64,000 nt of DNA from Acidovorax sp. 106 (GTDB lineage Bacteria > Pseudomonadota > Gammaproteobacteria > Burkholderiales > Burkholderiaceae_C). The translations under genes and the position numbers were made by a program. Position 1 is the stretch's first letter, and the number at the start of each line of letters is the position of its first letter. The stretch spans positions 628,501 to 692,500 of the forward strand of contig NZ_RCCC01000001.1 in assembly GCF_003663825.1 (NCBI RefSeq), given 5' to 3'. Positions 10,387 to 18,675 of this stretch are shown piece after piece. The notes under the pieces are model-generated. The model was not told the origin of the DNA. It saw only the letters and a program-made list of their open reading frames with translations, and did not search any database.

Positions 10387-11388
10387 TTACCAGGTCAAAA
10401 CAATCTTGCCCGTGTGCTGATTGGACTCCATGAGCGCATGGGCATCGGCCGCCTCACTTGCATCAAACGTGCGATAGATCACCGGACGCACCTGCCCCAA
10501 CGCGATCAGAGGCCACACATGCTGGCGCAAGGCTTGGGCAATGGCTGCTTTGAACTCTACCGATCGGGGCCGCAAGGTAGAGCCCGTGACAGTCAGCCTG
10601 CGGCGCAGCACCAGCCCTGCATTGAAGGCACTTTTGGTGCCGCCTTGCACAGCAATGATGACCAGTCGGCCATCTTCCGCCAGGCACTCCACCTCGCGGG
10701 CCACGTAATCACCGGCAACCATGTCCAGCACAACGTCAACGCCGCGCTGCCCAGTGATGCGACGCACCTCTTCCACAAAATCCTGGGTGCGGTAGTTGAT
10801 CGCATGGGAAGCGCCCAGCGCCACGCAAGCGGCACATTTCTCATCACTGCCTGCTGTGGCCATCACCTGAGCACCCCAGGCCTTGGCCAACTGGATGGCC
10901 GTGACGCCAATACCACTTGTGCCGCCCTGCACCAGAAGCCACTCGCCCGGTTGCAAACGCCCCCGGTCGAACACATTGCTCCACACAGTGAAGAAGGTCT
11001 CAGGCAAGGATGCCGCTTCGATGTCCGTAAGCCCCTCAGGCACAGGCAGGCACTGCCCCACAGGCACTACGCACCACTGGGCATAGCCACCACCCGCCAC
11101 CAAAGCACAGACCCGATCCCCGAGCTGCAAGCCCGCCAAAGCCAAAGCCTGCACATCGCCAGACTCAATGACACCCGCGACCTCCAACCCCGGAAGATCA
11201 GAAGCACCGGGCGGTGGCGCGTAGTGCCCAGCCCGCTGCAAGACATCAGGACGATTGATGCCGCTGGCACTCACCCGTATCAGCACCTCACCCACACCAG
11301 GCACCGGCACAGGGCGATCCCCTAGGCGTAGCACACCAGGTGCTCCGAACGAGGATATCTCTACAGCACGCATGAGGCGCTCAGTCAT
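10387..11388 (-). CDS. Zinc-independent MDR-family NAD(P)H:quinone oxidoreductase
   Basis: Medium-chain dehydrogenase/reductase of the quinone-reductase type (PIG3/QorA-like); physiological substrate not known. The 333-residue protein has the GroES-like N-terminal half with GINRPDVLQRAGHY, the cofactor-domain motif VQGGTSGIGVTAIQLAKAWG (about residues 154-173), and TAGSDEKCAACVALGASHAI, which argues for NADPH rather than zinc-alcohol chemistry. No structural zinc cysteine cluster is seen. It lies between pnp and tpiA, two bases from tpiA, a neighbourhood common in Comamonadaceae. A second in-frame ATG, five codons in, is an alternative start. Confidence 0.88.
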   Translation of the reverse strand: MTERLMRAVEISSFGAPGVLRLGDRPVPVPGVGEVLIRVSASGINRPDVLQRAGHYAPPPGASDLPGLEVAGVIESGDVQALALAGLQLGDRVCALVAGGGYAQWCVVPVGQCLPVPEGLTDIEAASLPETFFTVWSNVFDRGRLQPGEWLLVQGGTSGIGVTAIQLAKAWGAQVMATAGSDEKCAACVALGASHAINYRTQDFVEEVRRITGQRGVDVVLDMVAGDYVAREVECLAEDGRLVIIAVQGGTKSAFNAGLVLRRRLTVTGSTLRPRSVEFKAAIAQALRQHVWPLIALGQVRPVIYRTFDASEAADAHALMESNQHTGKIVLTW

Positions 11389-11414
11389 AAGTCGGTACGT
11401 TGTAGATAATTTAA

Positions 11415-11462
11415 GCCTCTAACGCCTATCAAATAAGCGGAAGAAGCTATAAATTCAATAGC
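11415..11462. repeat. Degenerate copy of the dispersed AGC-rich palindrome
   Basis: The pnp to quinone-reductase spacer holds CTAACGCCTATCAAATAAGCG followed by AAGCTATAAATTCAATAGC. Its pieces resemble the dispersed palindrome best seen at 43334-43391, but the arms no longer pair well. Further weak look-alikes sit at 9609-9635 (before secG) and 13731-13758 (before pnp). Confidence 0.45.
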
Positions 11463-11499
11463 AAACCACTTCAATTTACGGACCCGGAGGTCCGATAAA

Positions 11500-13719
11500 T
11501 CACTGCTGTTGCTGCTCTTGCTGTTGTTGTTGCTCGGAGGGCTGGCGACCGCCATCACGACCGTGGTCACGGCGTGGCTCACGGTCACCGCGCTCAGCGG
11601 GCGCAGGGCGGTCACTGCCACCAGCAGGGCGGTCCGCCAACACCTTCATCGACAGCTTGATGCGACCCTTCTCATCGGTCTCCATGACCTTGACCTTGAC
11701 GATCTGGCCTTCGGTCAGGTAGTCACCCACGCGCTCAACGCGCTCGTGGGCGATTTGGCTGATGTGCAGCAGACCGTCCTTGCCAGGCAGCAGATTGATC
11801 AACGCACCGAAGTCCAAGATCTTGGTCACTGGGCCTTCGTAGATCTTGCCGATCTCAACTTCGGCCGTGATCTGCTCAATGCGCTTCTTGGCCTCGTCCG
11901 CCTTGGCGGCATCCGTGGCGGCAATGGTGATGGTGCCGTCTTCGTCGATGTTGATCTGGCAGCCAGTTTCTTCGGTCAGCGCACGGATCACCGAGCCACC
12001 CTTGCCGATCACGTCACGGATCTTCTCGGGGTTGATCTTCATCGTGTAAAGCTTGGGCGCAAAGTTCGACACTTCGGTCTTGGCTTCACCCATGGCTTCC
12101 TGCATCTTGCCCAGGATGTGAATGCGCGCTTCCTTGGCCTGGGCCAGGGCAACTTGCATAATTTCCTTGGTGATGCCTTGGATCTTGATGTCCATCTGCA
12201 GTGCGGTGATACCGGCTGTGGTGCCCGCCACCTTGAAGTCCATGTCGCCCAGGTGATCTTCATCGCCCAGGATATCGGTCAGTACGGCAAAGCGGTTGGC
12301 ATCCTTGATCAAGCCCATGGCGATACCCGCCACGTGCGCTTTCATGGGCACGCCAGCATCCATCAGCGACAGGCAGCCACCGCAAACCGAAGCCATCGAC
12401 GAAGAGCCATTGGATTCGGTGATTTCCGACACCACACGCATGGTGTAGGGAAACTCTTCCTTGGTAGGCAGCACAGCCACCAGAGCACGCTTGGCCAGAC
12501 GGCCGTGGCCGATTTCGCGGCGCTTGGTCGAGCCCATGCGACCCACTTCGCCAGTGGCAAAGGGAGGCATGTTGTAGTGCATCATGAAACGGTCTTCGTA
12601 CTCGCCAGCCAGCGCATCGATGCGCTGTGCATCACGCTCGGTGCCCAGCGTAGTCACAACCAGCGCCTGGGTTTCGCCACGCGTGAACAGCGACGAGCCA
12701 TGGGCGCGAGGCAGCACACTGCCGCGGATTTCGATGGGGCGCACGGTGCGCGTATCACGGCCATCGATACGGGGTTCGCCCGCCAGAATCTGGCTGCGCA
12801 CGATACCGGCTTCAATATCAAACAGCATGCCTTCGACCTTGACCGCGTCGAATTCAACGCCATCGGCCTTCAACGCAGCCATCACGGCGGCATAGGCTTC
12901 GCGGCACGCTTGGGTGCGGGCTTGCTTGTTGCGGATCTGGTAGGCAGCGCGCAGCTTGTCGTCAGCCAGTGCAACCACCTTGGCAATCAGGGCTTCGTCC
13001 TTGGCAGGGGCTTCCCACTGCCACACAGGCTTGCCCGCATCACGCACCAGTTCGTGAATGGCGTTGATGGCCACATTGCCTTGCTCATGGCCAAACACCA
13101 CGGCGCCGAGCATGATTTCTTCGGACAGTTGCTGTGCTTCAGATTCCACCATCAGCACTGCGGCTTCGGTGCCCGCCACCACCAGATCCATCTGCGAGTT
13201 CTTGCGCGCAGTCTGGCCGGGGTTGAGCACGTATTCGCCGTTGATATAACCCACGCGTGCGGCACCGATGGGGCCGTTGAACGGAATGCCCGAGATGGCC
13301 AGGGCGGCGCTGGTAGCGATCAGGGCTGCGATGTCGGCATCCACCTCAGGATTCAGCGAAACAGTGTGGATCACCACATGCACTTCGTTGAAGAAGCCTT
13401 CTGGAAACAGCGGGCGGATCGGGCGGTCGATCAGGCGGCTGGTCAGGGTTTCGTGCTCGCTGGGCTTGGCTTCGCGCTTAAAGAAGCTGCCGGGGATCTT
13501 GCCTGCGGCGTACGTTTTCTCGATGTAGTCCACCGTCAGGGGGAAGAAGTCCTGGCCGGGCTTGGCCCCCTTGGAAGCCACCACGGTGGCCAGCACCACG
13601 GTGTCATCAATATTCACTAGCACGGCACCCGAGGCCTGGCGGGCGATTTCGCCAGTTTCCATGATGACGGTCTTGTCGCCCCATTGGAAGGTCTTGGTGA
13701 TTTTGTTGAAAATGCTCAT
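11500..13719 (-). CDS. pnp: Polyribonucleotide nucleotidyltransferase (PNPase)
   Basis: Phosphorolytic 3'-5' exoribonuclease of the RNA degradosome. The 739-residue protein has two RNase PH domains (with [20 protein letters not shown] and, in the second, [20 protein letters not shown]), the KH domain with [20 protein letters not shown] near residue 565, and an S1 domain ([15 protein letters not shown]... [11 protein letters not shown]) near 630-690. The start has a good AGGAG six to seven bases upstream. It follows rpsO, the classical rpsO-pnp pair. The C-terminus is a low-complexity tail rich in Arg/Asp and ending in two runs of glutamine, which is odd for PNPase. Confidence 0.97.
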   Translation of the reverse strand: MSIFNKITKTFQWGDKTVIMETGEIARQASGAVLVNIDDTVVLATVVASKGAKPGQDFFPLTVDYIEKTYAAGKIPGSFFKREAKPSEHETLTSRLIDRPIRPLFPEGFFNEVHVVIHTVSLNPEVDADIAALIATSAALAISGIPFNGPIGAARVGYINGEYVLNPGQTARKNSQMDLVVAGTEAAVLMVESEAQQLSEEIMLGAVVFGHEQGNVAINAIHELVRDAGKPVWQWEAPAKDEALIAKVVALADDKLRAAYQIRNKQARTQACREAYAAVMAALKADGVEFDAVKVEGMLFDIEAGIVRSQILAGEPRIDGRDTRTVRPIEIRGSVLPRAHGSSLFTRGETQALVVTTLGTERDAQRIDALAGEYEDRFMMHYNMPPFATGEVGRMGSTKRREIGHGRLAKRALVAVLPTKEEFPYTMRVVSEITESNGSSSMASVCGGCLSLMDAGVPMKAHVAGIAMGLIKDANRFAVLTDILGDEDHLGDMDFKVAGTTAGITALQMDIKIQGITKEIMQVALAQAKEARIHILGKMQEAMGEAKTEVSNFAPKLYTMKINPEKIRDVIGKGGSVIRALTEETGCQINIDEDGTITIAATDAAKADEAKKRIEQITAEVEIGKIYEGPVTKILDFGALINLLPGKDGLLHISQIAHERVERVGDYLTEGQIVKVKVMETDEKGRIKLSMKVLADRPAGGSDRPAPAERGDREPRRDHGRDGGRQPSEQQQQQEQQQQ

Positions 13720-13873
13720 GTTCAGCTCCTATTTTGATAGCTGGTAGCGCTCTACCAGATTGTCTTGGAGGGCAATTCAGAACACGATGCCATTCCAGGG
13801 AACCTGCACACCAATCCATGGCGGCAACTTCATTGGAATGACACAGCTTCGCTCCGTTTTGCGACTCCGAAGT

Positions 13874-13911
13874 AAAAAACGCCTGAGCTAGCGGACTAAC
13901 CCAGGCGTTTT
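13874..13911 (-). terminator. Terminator-like hairpin between rpsO and pnp
   Basis: Reading the minus strand, AAACGCCTG and CAGGCGTTT pair as a nine-base stem around a loop of about 16 bases, followed by a run of T. It lies 14 bases after the rpsO stop. It is a plausible intrinsic terminator or, by analogy with E. coli rpsO-pnp, an attenuator and mRNA-processing site that lets part of the transcription through to pnp. Confidence 0.75.
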
Positions 13912-13926
13912 CGCATGCAATGAAAA

Positions 13927-14193
13927 TTACTTGCGCAGACCCAACTTGGCGATCAGCGCGGTGTAACGGTCAGCGTCCTTGGCCTTCAGATAGTCCAGCA
14001 GCTTGCGACGACGGCTCACCATGCGCAGCAGGCCACGGCGACCATGGTGGTCCTTGGCGTGTGTCTTGAAGTGAGGAGTCAGTTCGTTGATGCGGGCCGT
14101 CAGCAGGGCCACTTGCACTTCTGGGCTACCAGTGTCATTGGCAGCACGGGCGTTCGCCTTGACGACTTCGGCCTTGATGGAGGATGCAATCAT
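13927..14193 (-). CDS. rpsO: 30S ribosomal protein S15
   Basis: Primary 16S rRNA-binding protein of the small-subunit platform. The 88-residue protein starts [20 protein letters not shown] and contains the family motifs [20 protein letters not shown] and [20 protein letters not shown]. The frame is open upstream, but AAAGGA lies seven bases before this ATG and the length matches the family. It precedes pnp with a terminator-like hairpin between them. The leader has a perfect hairpin that could serve autoregulation. Confidence 0.97.
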   Translation of the reverse strand: MIASSIKAEVVKANARAANDTGSPEVQVALLTARINELTPHFKTHAKDHHGRRGLLRMVSRRRKLLDYLKAKDADRYTALIAKLGLRK

Positions 14194-14210
14194 GTTTTTT
14201 CCTTTGATAT

Positions 14211-14226
14211 GCCCATCTTGATGGGC
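14211..14226 (-). promoter_or_regulatory. Hairpin in rpsO leader, just before the ribosome-binding site
   Basis: GCCCATC-AA-GATGGGC on the minus strand is a perfect seven-base stem with a two-base loop, ending 17 bases before the rpsO start codon and about nine bases before AAAGGA. In several bacteria S15 represses its own mRNA through a structured leader, so this is a reasonable candidate operator. That role is inferred from position only. Confidence 0.5.
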
Positions 14227-14296
14227 TTGATTTTGACTTGCGCAAACAGCCGGAAAAGCCGTGAGCGTGCGCCCCGCACAATGCAGAACAATCGGT

Positions 14297-14302
14297 ATTA
14301 TA
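14297..14302 (-). promoter_or_regulatory. Candidate rpsO promoter -10 element
   Basis: A perfect TATAAT on the minus strand about 100 bases before rpsO. No good -35 sequence lies at the usual 16-18 base distance, so this is a tentative call. The divergent secreted-protein gene begins at 14374, so both promoters share this spacer. Confidence 0.4.
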
Positions 14303-14373
14303 CAGAGCGCCCCACTCAGACCGAGTGACCAACTCTTTGACCACAACCCAAGAGCACCAAGGAGCTGCACACC

Positions 14374-14667
14374 ATGGAAATTTCAATGCAAAGCAGACAC
14401 TCCAAGCAGATGTCTGCAGAGAAAAAATACATCTGGCTTTCGCTTTTCCTTGCATCTGCACTGTTTGGAAGCATTCCTGCAAGAGCTGCAGAAGCTGATG
14501 CGACGACCAAAGCAAAGACCAGCCAAAGCAAAAGGGGCACGACCGTCAAACACCAACCCGTGCGCAGCACGTCTGAGGAGACTACCGCACAGCGTGATCG
14601 GCGCCTCAGCCGAGAATGCAAGGGACGCCCGAATGCTGGAGCATGCCTAGGGTATGCACAGCGCTGA
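14374..14667 (+). CDS. Small secreted protein of unknown function
   Basis: A 97-residue protein with a likely Sec signal peptide: basic n-region ([12 protein letters not shown]), hydrophobic segment [16 protein letters not shown], then the ARAAEA cleavage region, so the mature part is about 60 residues. The mature chain is hydrophilic and rich in Lys, Thr and Arg, with two cysteines in the C-terminal [20 protein letters not shown], which could form a disulphide. AAGGAG lies nine bases before the ATG. It diverges from rpsO and is followed at once by insertion-sequence debris. I do not recognise a named family. The signal peptide and ribosome-binding site make it a convincing gene. Confidence 0.72.
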   Translation: MEISMQSRHSKQMSAEKKYIWLSLFLASALFGSIPARAAEADATTKAKTSQSKRGTTVKHQPVRSTSEETTAQRDRRLSRECKGRPNAGACLGYAQR

Positions 14668-14693
14668 CACCATATATCAATTCGCCCACAAAA

Positions 14694-14763
14694 CTAGGGT
14701 CTGTTGAGAATCACCGAGAGTTGATAACCGCTGCAGCCAGAAGGATCACAGCCGAGAAGCTGA
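14694..14763 (-). pseudogene. Solo end of an IS5-family element
   Basis: CTAG followed by GGTCTGTTGAGAATCA resembles the left end of the complete element at 15096. Read on the minus strand, the segment encodes [11 protein letters not shown] and a stop, very close to the last residues ([10 protein letters not shown]) of that element's transposase. Nothing else of this copy remains. It is therefore a related but diverged IS end left behind by deletion. Confidence 0.7.
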
Positions 14764-14821
14764 ATGGCCCCGAGTTTCGAGGAGGTCGATTGGTTTAAGT
14801 CAGGTCACCACAGTAGCACGC

Positions 14822-15090
14822 ATGCCCGACGAGACCACTATCATGCGTTTACATCATCTGCTGGAGAAGCACCAACTGCCCCCCCAGGTGCTAGCCACCA
14901 TCAATGCTGGACTGGCCAGGCGGGGCATGATGCTCAAGACCGGCACCATCGTGGATGCCACCATCATTGCCGCGCCCAGCTCGACCAAGAACAAAGAAGG
15001 TGAGCGAAACCCTGAGATGCACCAGACCAAGATGGGCAACCAGTGGCGCTATTACATGAAGGCGCACATTGGCGTGGATGCCGACTCTGG
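14822..15090 (+). pseudogene. IS5-family transposase fragment, interrupted by IS insertion
   Basis: About 90 codons of an IS5-type DDE transposase: [20 protein letters not shown], then [20 protein letters not shown] with the first catalytic Asp (VDAT), and [13 protein letters not shown] with the second catalytic Asp region. Both the N-terminal part and everything after SGL are missing. The break falls exactly at the CTAG where the next insertion sequence begins, so that insertion cut the gene. This transposase belongs to a different branch from the elements on its right. Confidence 0.85.
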
Positions 15091-15091
15091 A

Positions 15092-15920
15092 CTAGGGCGT
15101 GTTGAGAATCAACGGGAGTTGATAACCCCAGCTGCGAGATAGATCATCGCTGCGAAGCTGCTATCCGTCTTGTCGCTGCGCATTGCGATACGTTTGAACT
15201 CCTTGAGCTTGCAAAAGAAGTTCTCGATCAAGTGACGCCATTTGTAGACCTCCCGGTCAATCTCCAGCGGTGATCTCCGACGTGGCATCTGTGAGATCAC
15301 CACCTGTGCGCCGCGCTTGTCCAACTGCTGGATCAGCCAATTCACATCGAAGGCCTTGTCGGCAAGCAAGGCATCAAAGCGCACATCGGCAATCAGCTCT
15401 CTGACCCCTTTGGTGTCGTGGCGCTGCCCTGGCATCAAGACGAACTTCACCAGATTGCCCAATGCATCCGTCAGCGCCAGTATCTTCGTGGTCATGCCGC
15501 CCCTCGAGTGGCCTATGGCCTGGCCCGAAGTCCCCCTTTTGCCCCCTGGCCGTGCCGATGCACTTTCACAATCGTGGCATCCACCATCGCATATTCCATG
15601 TCCGGCTGCTCGCTCACTGCATCGAACAGACGTTGGAACACATCGGCCTTAACCCAGTCTCTAAAGCGTTTGAACACCGTGTTCCACTTGCCGAACTCTG
15701 GCGGCAGGTCTCGCCAGGGGCTGCCTGTGCGGGCAATCCACAGCACTGCCTCAACGAAGCGGCGGTTGTCTGTGCCGCTGCGTCCAGGATCACTTGGCTT
15801 GCCAAGGCATTGATGCTCCATTTTGGCCCATTGCTCGTCTGTCAGTACCCATCGAATGCTCATGCGCCTATTGCATCACAGCCCTCCGAGCCGTTGTGCT
15901 TGATTCTCAACAGTCCCTAG
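15092..15920 (-). mobile_element. Complete IS5-family (IS427-like) insertion sequence
   Basis: An element of about 821 bp (15096-15916) bounded by inverted ends GGCGTGTTGAGAATCAA and, reversed, GGACTGTTGAGAATCAA, with CTAG on both sides (15092-15095 and 15917-15920). The transposase is on the minus strand in two overlapping frames. The right-hand CTAG is shared with the next element. All expected parts appear intact, so it may still be mobile. The family is assigned from transposase organisation and target; I do not give an IS name. Confidence 0.88.
15109..15863 (-). CDS. IS5-family transposase made by -1 frameshifting (orfA 15513-15863, orfB to 15109)
   Basis: DDE transposase of the IS427-like group, which catalyses IS movement. 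orfA (116 codons) starts [20 protein letters not shown] and holds the first catalytic Asp in [19 protein letters not shown]. orfB continues in the -1 frame with [32 protein letters not shown] (second Asp) and [17 protein letters not shown] with the catalytic Glu, ending INSR. The frames join at A4G5 (about 15531-15539), a typical slippery run, so a full-length protein needs a ribosomal -1 shift there. No stop or indel other than that site was noticed. Confidence 0.85.
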
Positions 15921-16788
15921 GGCGTGTCATCAATCAAATCCGATGGTGTGATGGGGTTGCTACCGCTCAGGCCAACCACACCATGGATGCCACCAGATGG
16001 ATGGCCCCCAGGAAGTTGCGAGCGGTTTTGTCGTAGCGCGTAGCAATGGCCCGGTACTGCTTCAAGCGTGCGAAGAAGTTCTCGATCAGATGCCGAGCCT
16101 TGTAGAGATCACGGTCATATTCGCGCGGCTGTTTGTTCGTCACCCGGGAAGGAATGACCACTGCCTTGCCCTTGTCCAGGAGTGGTTCGATCAGCCGGGC
16201 CTGGGCATCGTAGGCTTTGTCGGCAATGACGGTCTGCGCGGGGTGTCCTTTAGCAGAACATCGGCTCCCTTGAGATCATGGGCCTGCCCTGGTGTGAGAA
16301 GAAAGCCTGTCGGGTTGCCCAACGCATCGACCGCGGCATGGATCTTGGTGCTCAGGCCGCCTCTGCTGCGTCCGAGGGCCTGTTTGTCTGGATCCCCCCT
16401 TTTGCACCTGCGCTGTGCTGGTGGGCGCGCACGATGGTGGCATCAATCATGGCGTATTCGTTGTCCGCATCCTGCGCCAAGGCCTCGAACACACGTTGCC
16501 ATACGCCGCTATGGCTCCAGCGCGAGTGACGGGTGTGCACGACGCGAAAGTCGCCGAAACGGGCAGGCAGATCCCGCCAAGGAATACCTGCACGGTAGCG
16601 GTACAGCACGCCGTCCACGAACAGTCGATTGTCTTTTGCAGTGGCTCCGGGCTGCCCTGCCTGTCCCGGTAGCAGGTCTTTGATGCGATCCCACGGCCCA
16701 TCACTGAGGGCATATCTTTTACTCATCGTGTTCACTTGGCGCTGGGGCTGCAACTTTCAACTGCAGGGGGATTGATTGATGACACGTT
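15921..16788 (-). mobile_element. Second IS5-family insertion sequence, decayed, abutting the first
   Basis: An element of about 868 bp with ends GGCGTGTCATCAATCAA (left) and, reversed, AACGTGTCATCAATCAA (right), flanked by CTAG at 15917-15920 and 16789-16792. It begins immediately after the CTAG that closes the previous element, so the two sit in tandem, sharing the target tetranucleotide. Its transposase is on the minus strand and carries a frame-breaking deletion. Confidence 0.85.
15967..16726 (-). pseudogene. IS5-family transposase with an inactivating frameshift
   Basis: The orfA part (16352-16726) starts MSKRYALSDGPWDRIKDLLP and includes MIDATIVRAHQHSAGAKGG, followed by a normal A4G6 slippery run near 16396-16405. 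orfB continues LSTKIHAAVDALGNPTGFLL and GQAHDLKGADVLLKDTP, but then the frame is lost near 16239-16250: one base seems to be missing from a C run, after which AQTVIADKAYDAQARL, VIPSRVTNKQPREYD and HLIENFFARLKQYRAIATRY resume in another frame. No programmed shift is known there, so the transposase is probably dead. Confidence 0.8.
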
Positions 16789-16792
16789 CTAG

Positions 16793-16833
16793 CAATAGCT
16801 GCGGCTATCGCTGCGTTTTGCGCCTTGCAGCCC
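16793..16833. repeat. Truncated copy of the hairpin-bearing dispersed element
   Basis: CAATAGCTGCGGCTATCGCT followed by GCGTTTTGCGCCTTGC closely matches the centre and one flank of the 161-bp element at 31194-31354. The other half is absent, and the CTAG of the IS lies right beside it, which suggests that IS insertion or a linked deletion removed it. The rest of the spacer up to ribD (16834-16975) shows no gene that I can support. Confidence 0.65.
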
Positions 16834-16975
16834 ATCCCGATCCGAAGCGCCCACTTTCCGCTCGATTCGCGCAGAGGATTCCTAGCAGGGGCTGGTATTG
16901 AAATCCCAAATTCAGATCTGCACTCTCAAGCACCAAAGCCTCATACTCGACATTAAAAATGGGAAGTACACCCCC

Positions 16976-18094
16976 TCAAAACTCTTCAGCCGCACTAGCC
17001 CGAGCTACCAATCGCAGATCATCACCAACGCTCGCGATCGACTTAAAACTGAAACTTGGAGCATTGTCAAGCTCGGCAATGGGACGCATGCGAGCAATAC
17101 CGAGCCCAGCCCCCAGAAGTTTAGGTGCCACGTACATCAAGAGCTCATCAACACACCCAGACCGCAAAAGCGCTCCATTGAGCGTTGCGCCAGCCTCGAC
17201 GTGTAACTCATTCACGCCGCGAATTGCTAAGTCATTCAACACGGCACCCAAATCAACCTGCCCCTCTGAGTTGCCAGCCCAGTACACGGCCGCGCCAAGC
17301 CCCTCCAACTGCTGCAACTTGCACCCATCTGTACTGGCTGTATATATTAAGACCGTCCTATCCACATCAAATAGCGCCGCATTCGGCGATATGTGCAATT
17401 GACTATCGACCACGACCAACATAGGCTGGCGCGGCGTCTGCACTTCACGAACACTCAACCGCGGATCATCAGCCAGAACAGTTCCAACGCCGGTCAGCAC
17501 TGCGCAAGAACGAGCGCGCCAAGCGTGGCCGTCAGCACGCGCTGCAGGTGACGTAATCCATTGACTGACTCCACTTGGCAAGGCTGTAAACCCATCCAAC
17601 GACACAGCCACCTTCAATCGGACCCAAGGACGCTTTCTTATCATTCGGCTGAAAAAGCCGATGTTGAGCTCACGCGCAGCTTGTGCACCAACGCCCACGT
17701 CCACCATGACACCTGCGGCACGCAAACGCTCAAAACCGCAGCCAGCCACGAGAGGATTGGGGTCTGCAATTGCCGCCACAACCTTACGCACACCCGCCTC
17801 AATCAGGGCATCACAGCAAGGCCCCGTGCGACCATGATGAGAGCAAGGCTCCAGCGTTACATAAGCCACGGCACCATGCACCGAGCGCCCCCTGCAAGCG
17901 GCGTCGCGCAACGCCATGATCTCTGCATGCGGTCCGCCCGCCATCTGCGTCCACCCCGAACCGATGACCTCACCATGCTCGTCCACCAAAACACAACCGA
18001 CCCTTGGATTGGGCGAGGTAATAAAAAGTGATGCATGAGCACAGTCGAGTGCCTTTCGCATATAGGCCTCATCGGAGAACTCCAAATCTGTCAC
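16976..18094 (-). CDS. ribD: Bifunctional riboflavin biosynthesis deaminase/reductase RibD
   Basis: Carries out the second and third steps of riboflavin synthesis: deamination of the GTP-derived pyrimidine and reduction of its ribose side chain. I chose a GTG start (VTDLEFSDEAYMRKALD) because GGAG lies eight bases upstream; it gives 372 residues. The deaminase domain shows SPNPRVGCVLV, the zinc/catalytic GGPHAEIMAL and LEPCSHHGRTGPC. The reductase domain shows RPWVRLKVAVSLDGFTALPS, ARSCAVLTGVGTVLADDPRL and NELHVEAGATLNGALL. It is about 8.8 kb from ribE, with a pilus operon between them. An upstream ATG at 18178 would overlap the pilus terminator and is unlikely. Confidence 0.93.
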   Translation of the reverse strand: MTDLEFSDEAYMRKALDCAHASLFITSPNPRVGCVLVDEHGEVIGSGWTQMAGGPHAEIMALRDAACRGRSVHGAVAYVTLEPCSHHGRTGPCCDALIEAGVRKVVAAIADPNPLVAGCGFERLRAAGVMVDVGVGAQAARELNIGFFSRMIRKRPWVRLKVAVSLDGFTALPSGVSQWITSPAARADGHAWRARSCAVLTGVGTVLADDPRLSVREVQTPRQPMLVVVDSQLHISPNAALFDVDRTVLIYTASTDGCKLQQLEGLGAAVYWAGNSEGQVDLGAVLNDLAIRGVNELHVEAGATLNGALLRSGCVDELLMYVAPKLLGAGLGIARMRPIAELDNAPSFSFKSIASVGDDLRLVARASAAEEF

Positions 18095-18130
18095 AACATA
18101 AACTCCAAATGCCTTCGAATAGAAAGCTCC

Positions 18131-18168
18131 AAAACAAAAATCCCAGCTACCACACGCGTAGCTGGGAT
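18131..18168 (-). terminator. Intrinsic terminator of the pilus operon
   Basis: On the minus strand, ATCCCAGCTA pairs with TAGCTGGGAT (ten bases, loop of nine), followed by TTTTTGTTTT. It lies 22 bases after the pilE stop and just before the ribD start, so it separates the pilus operon from ribD. Confidence 0.9.
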
Positions 18169-18189
18169 GATTAGTCACTCAGGCAGCAT

Positions 18190-18675
18190 CTAACGCCAAC
18201 AGTACTCAAGCGCTGCAGCTGCTGACGCAAAACCTGAATAATTTTTAACTATACGACGATTAAGATGATCAATTGATACATCACCACAACGATCGTTGGC
18301 CATGCCAGAACCAGATTTCCGGACTGCATTTACAGAAAATACGTCACGAACACCATCTGTGACCGTTACCGTAATGTCGTACATCGCCGCCCCCTGCCCA
18401 GGCAATGGAGAAACGCTAAACCGGGAAGGAAACTGACTCTGATCTGTCACAGCGATATTTACACTATTTTTATCATAGCGAAAATTCTCTGTATAAAACC
18501 GCTCCATCCATTGCTGGGCACCAATTAAAGTGGTTTTGGCCTCTGCACGGCGAGACTTTGCAACGAACTCCCGGTAAGACGGGTATGCAATGGATGCCAA
18601 AACGCCAATAATTGCAACAACAATCATCACCTCAATCAAAGTGAAACCGGCTTGATCTATTGGATTTTTCTTCAT
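18190..18675 (-). CDS. pilE: Type IV pilus minor pilin PilE
   Basis: Minor pilin of the type IV pilus, probably part of the tip-initiating complex with FimT/PilV/PilW/PilX. The 161-residue protein has a class III signal: MKKNPIDQAG before the cleavage site, then FTLIEVMIVVAIIGVLASIA with Glu at position +5, followed by PSYREFVAKSRRAEAK. Two cysteines in the C-terminal half (NDRCGDVS and LEYCWR) may form the pilin D-loop disulphide. It is the last gene of the operon and overlaps pilY1 by four bases. Confidence 0.93.
   Translation of the reverse strand: MKKNPIDQAGFTLIEVMIVVAIIGVLASIAYPSYREFVAKSRRAEAKTTLIGAQQWMERFYTENFRYDKNSVNIAVTDQSQFPSRFSVSPLPGQGAAMYDITVTVTDGVRDVFSVNAVRKSGSGMANDRCGDVSIDHLNRRIVKNYSGFASAAAALEYCWR

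Noticed and set aside
11385..11621. 78-codon minus-strand frame overlapping the pnp end
   Set aside because: It is out of frame with pnp, has no ribosome-binding site and no recognisable product.
11509..13620. 703-codon open frame on the plus strand
   Set aside because: It is the exact antisense of pnp, which is beyond doubt, and reads as low-information His/Gly/Leu-rich sequence.
15317..15920. Several plus-strand frames within the IS
   Set aside because: They lie antisense to the transposase genes, which have recognisable catalytic motifs.
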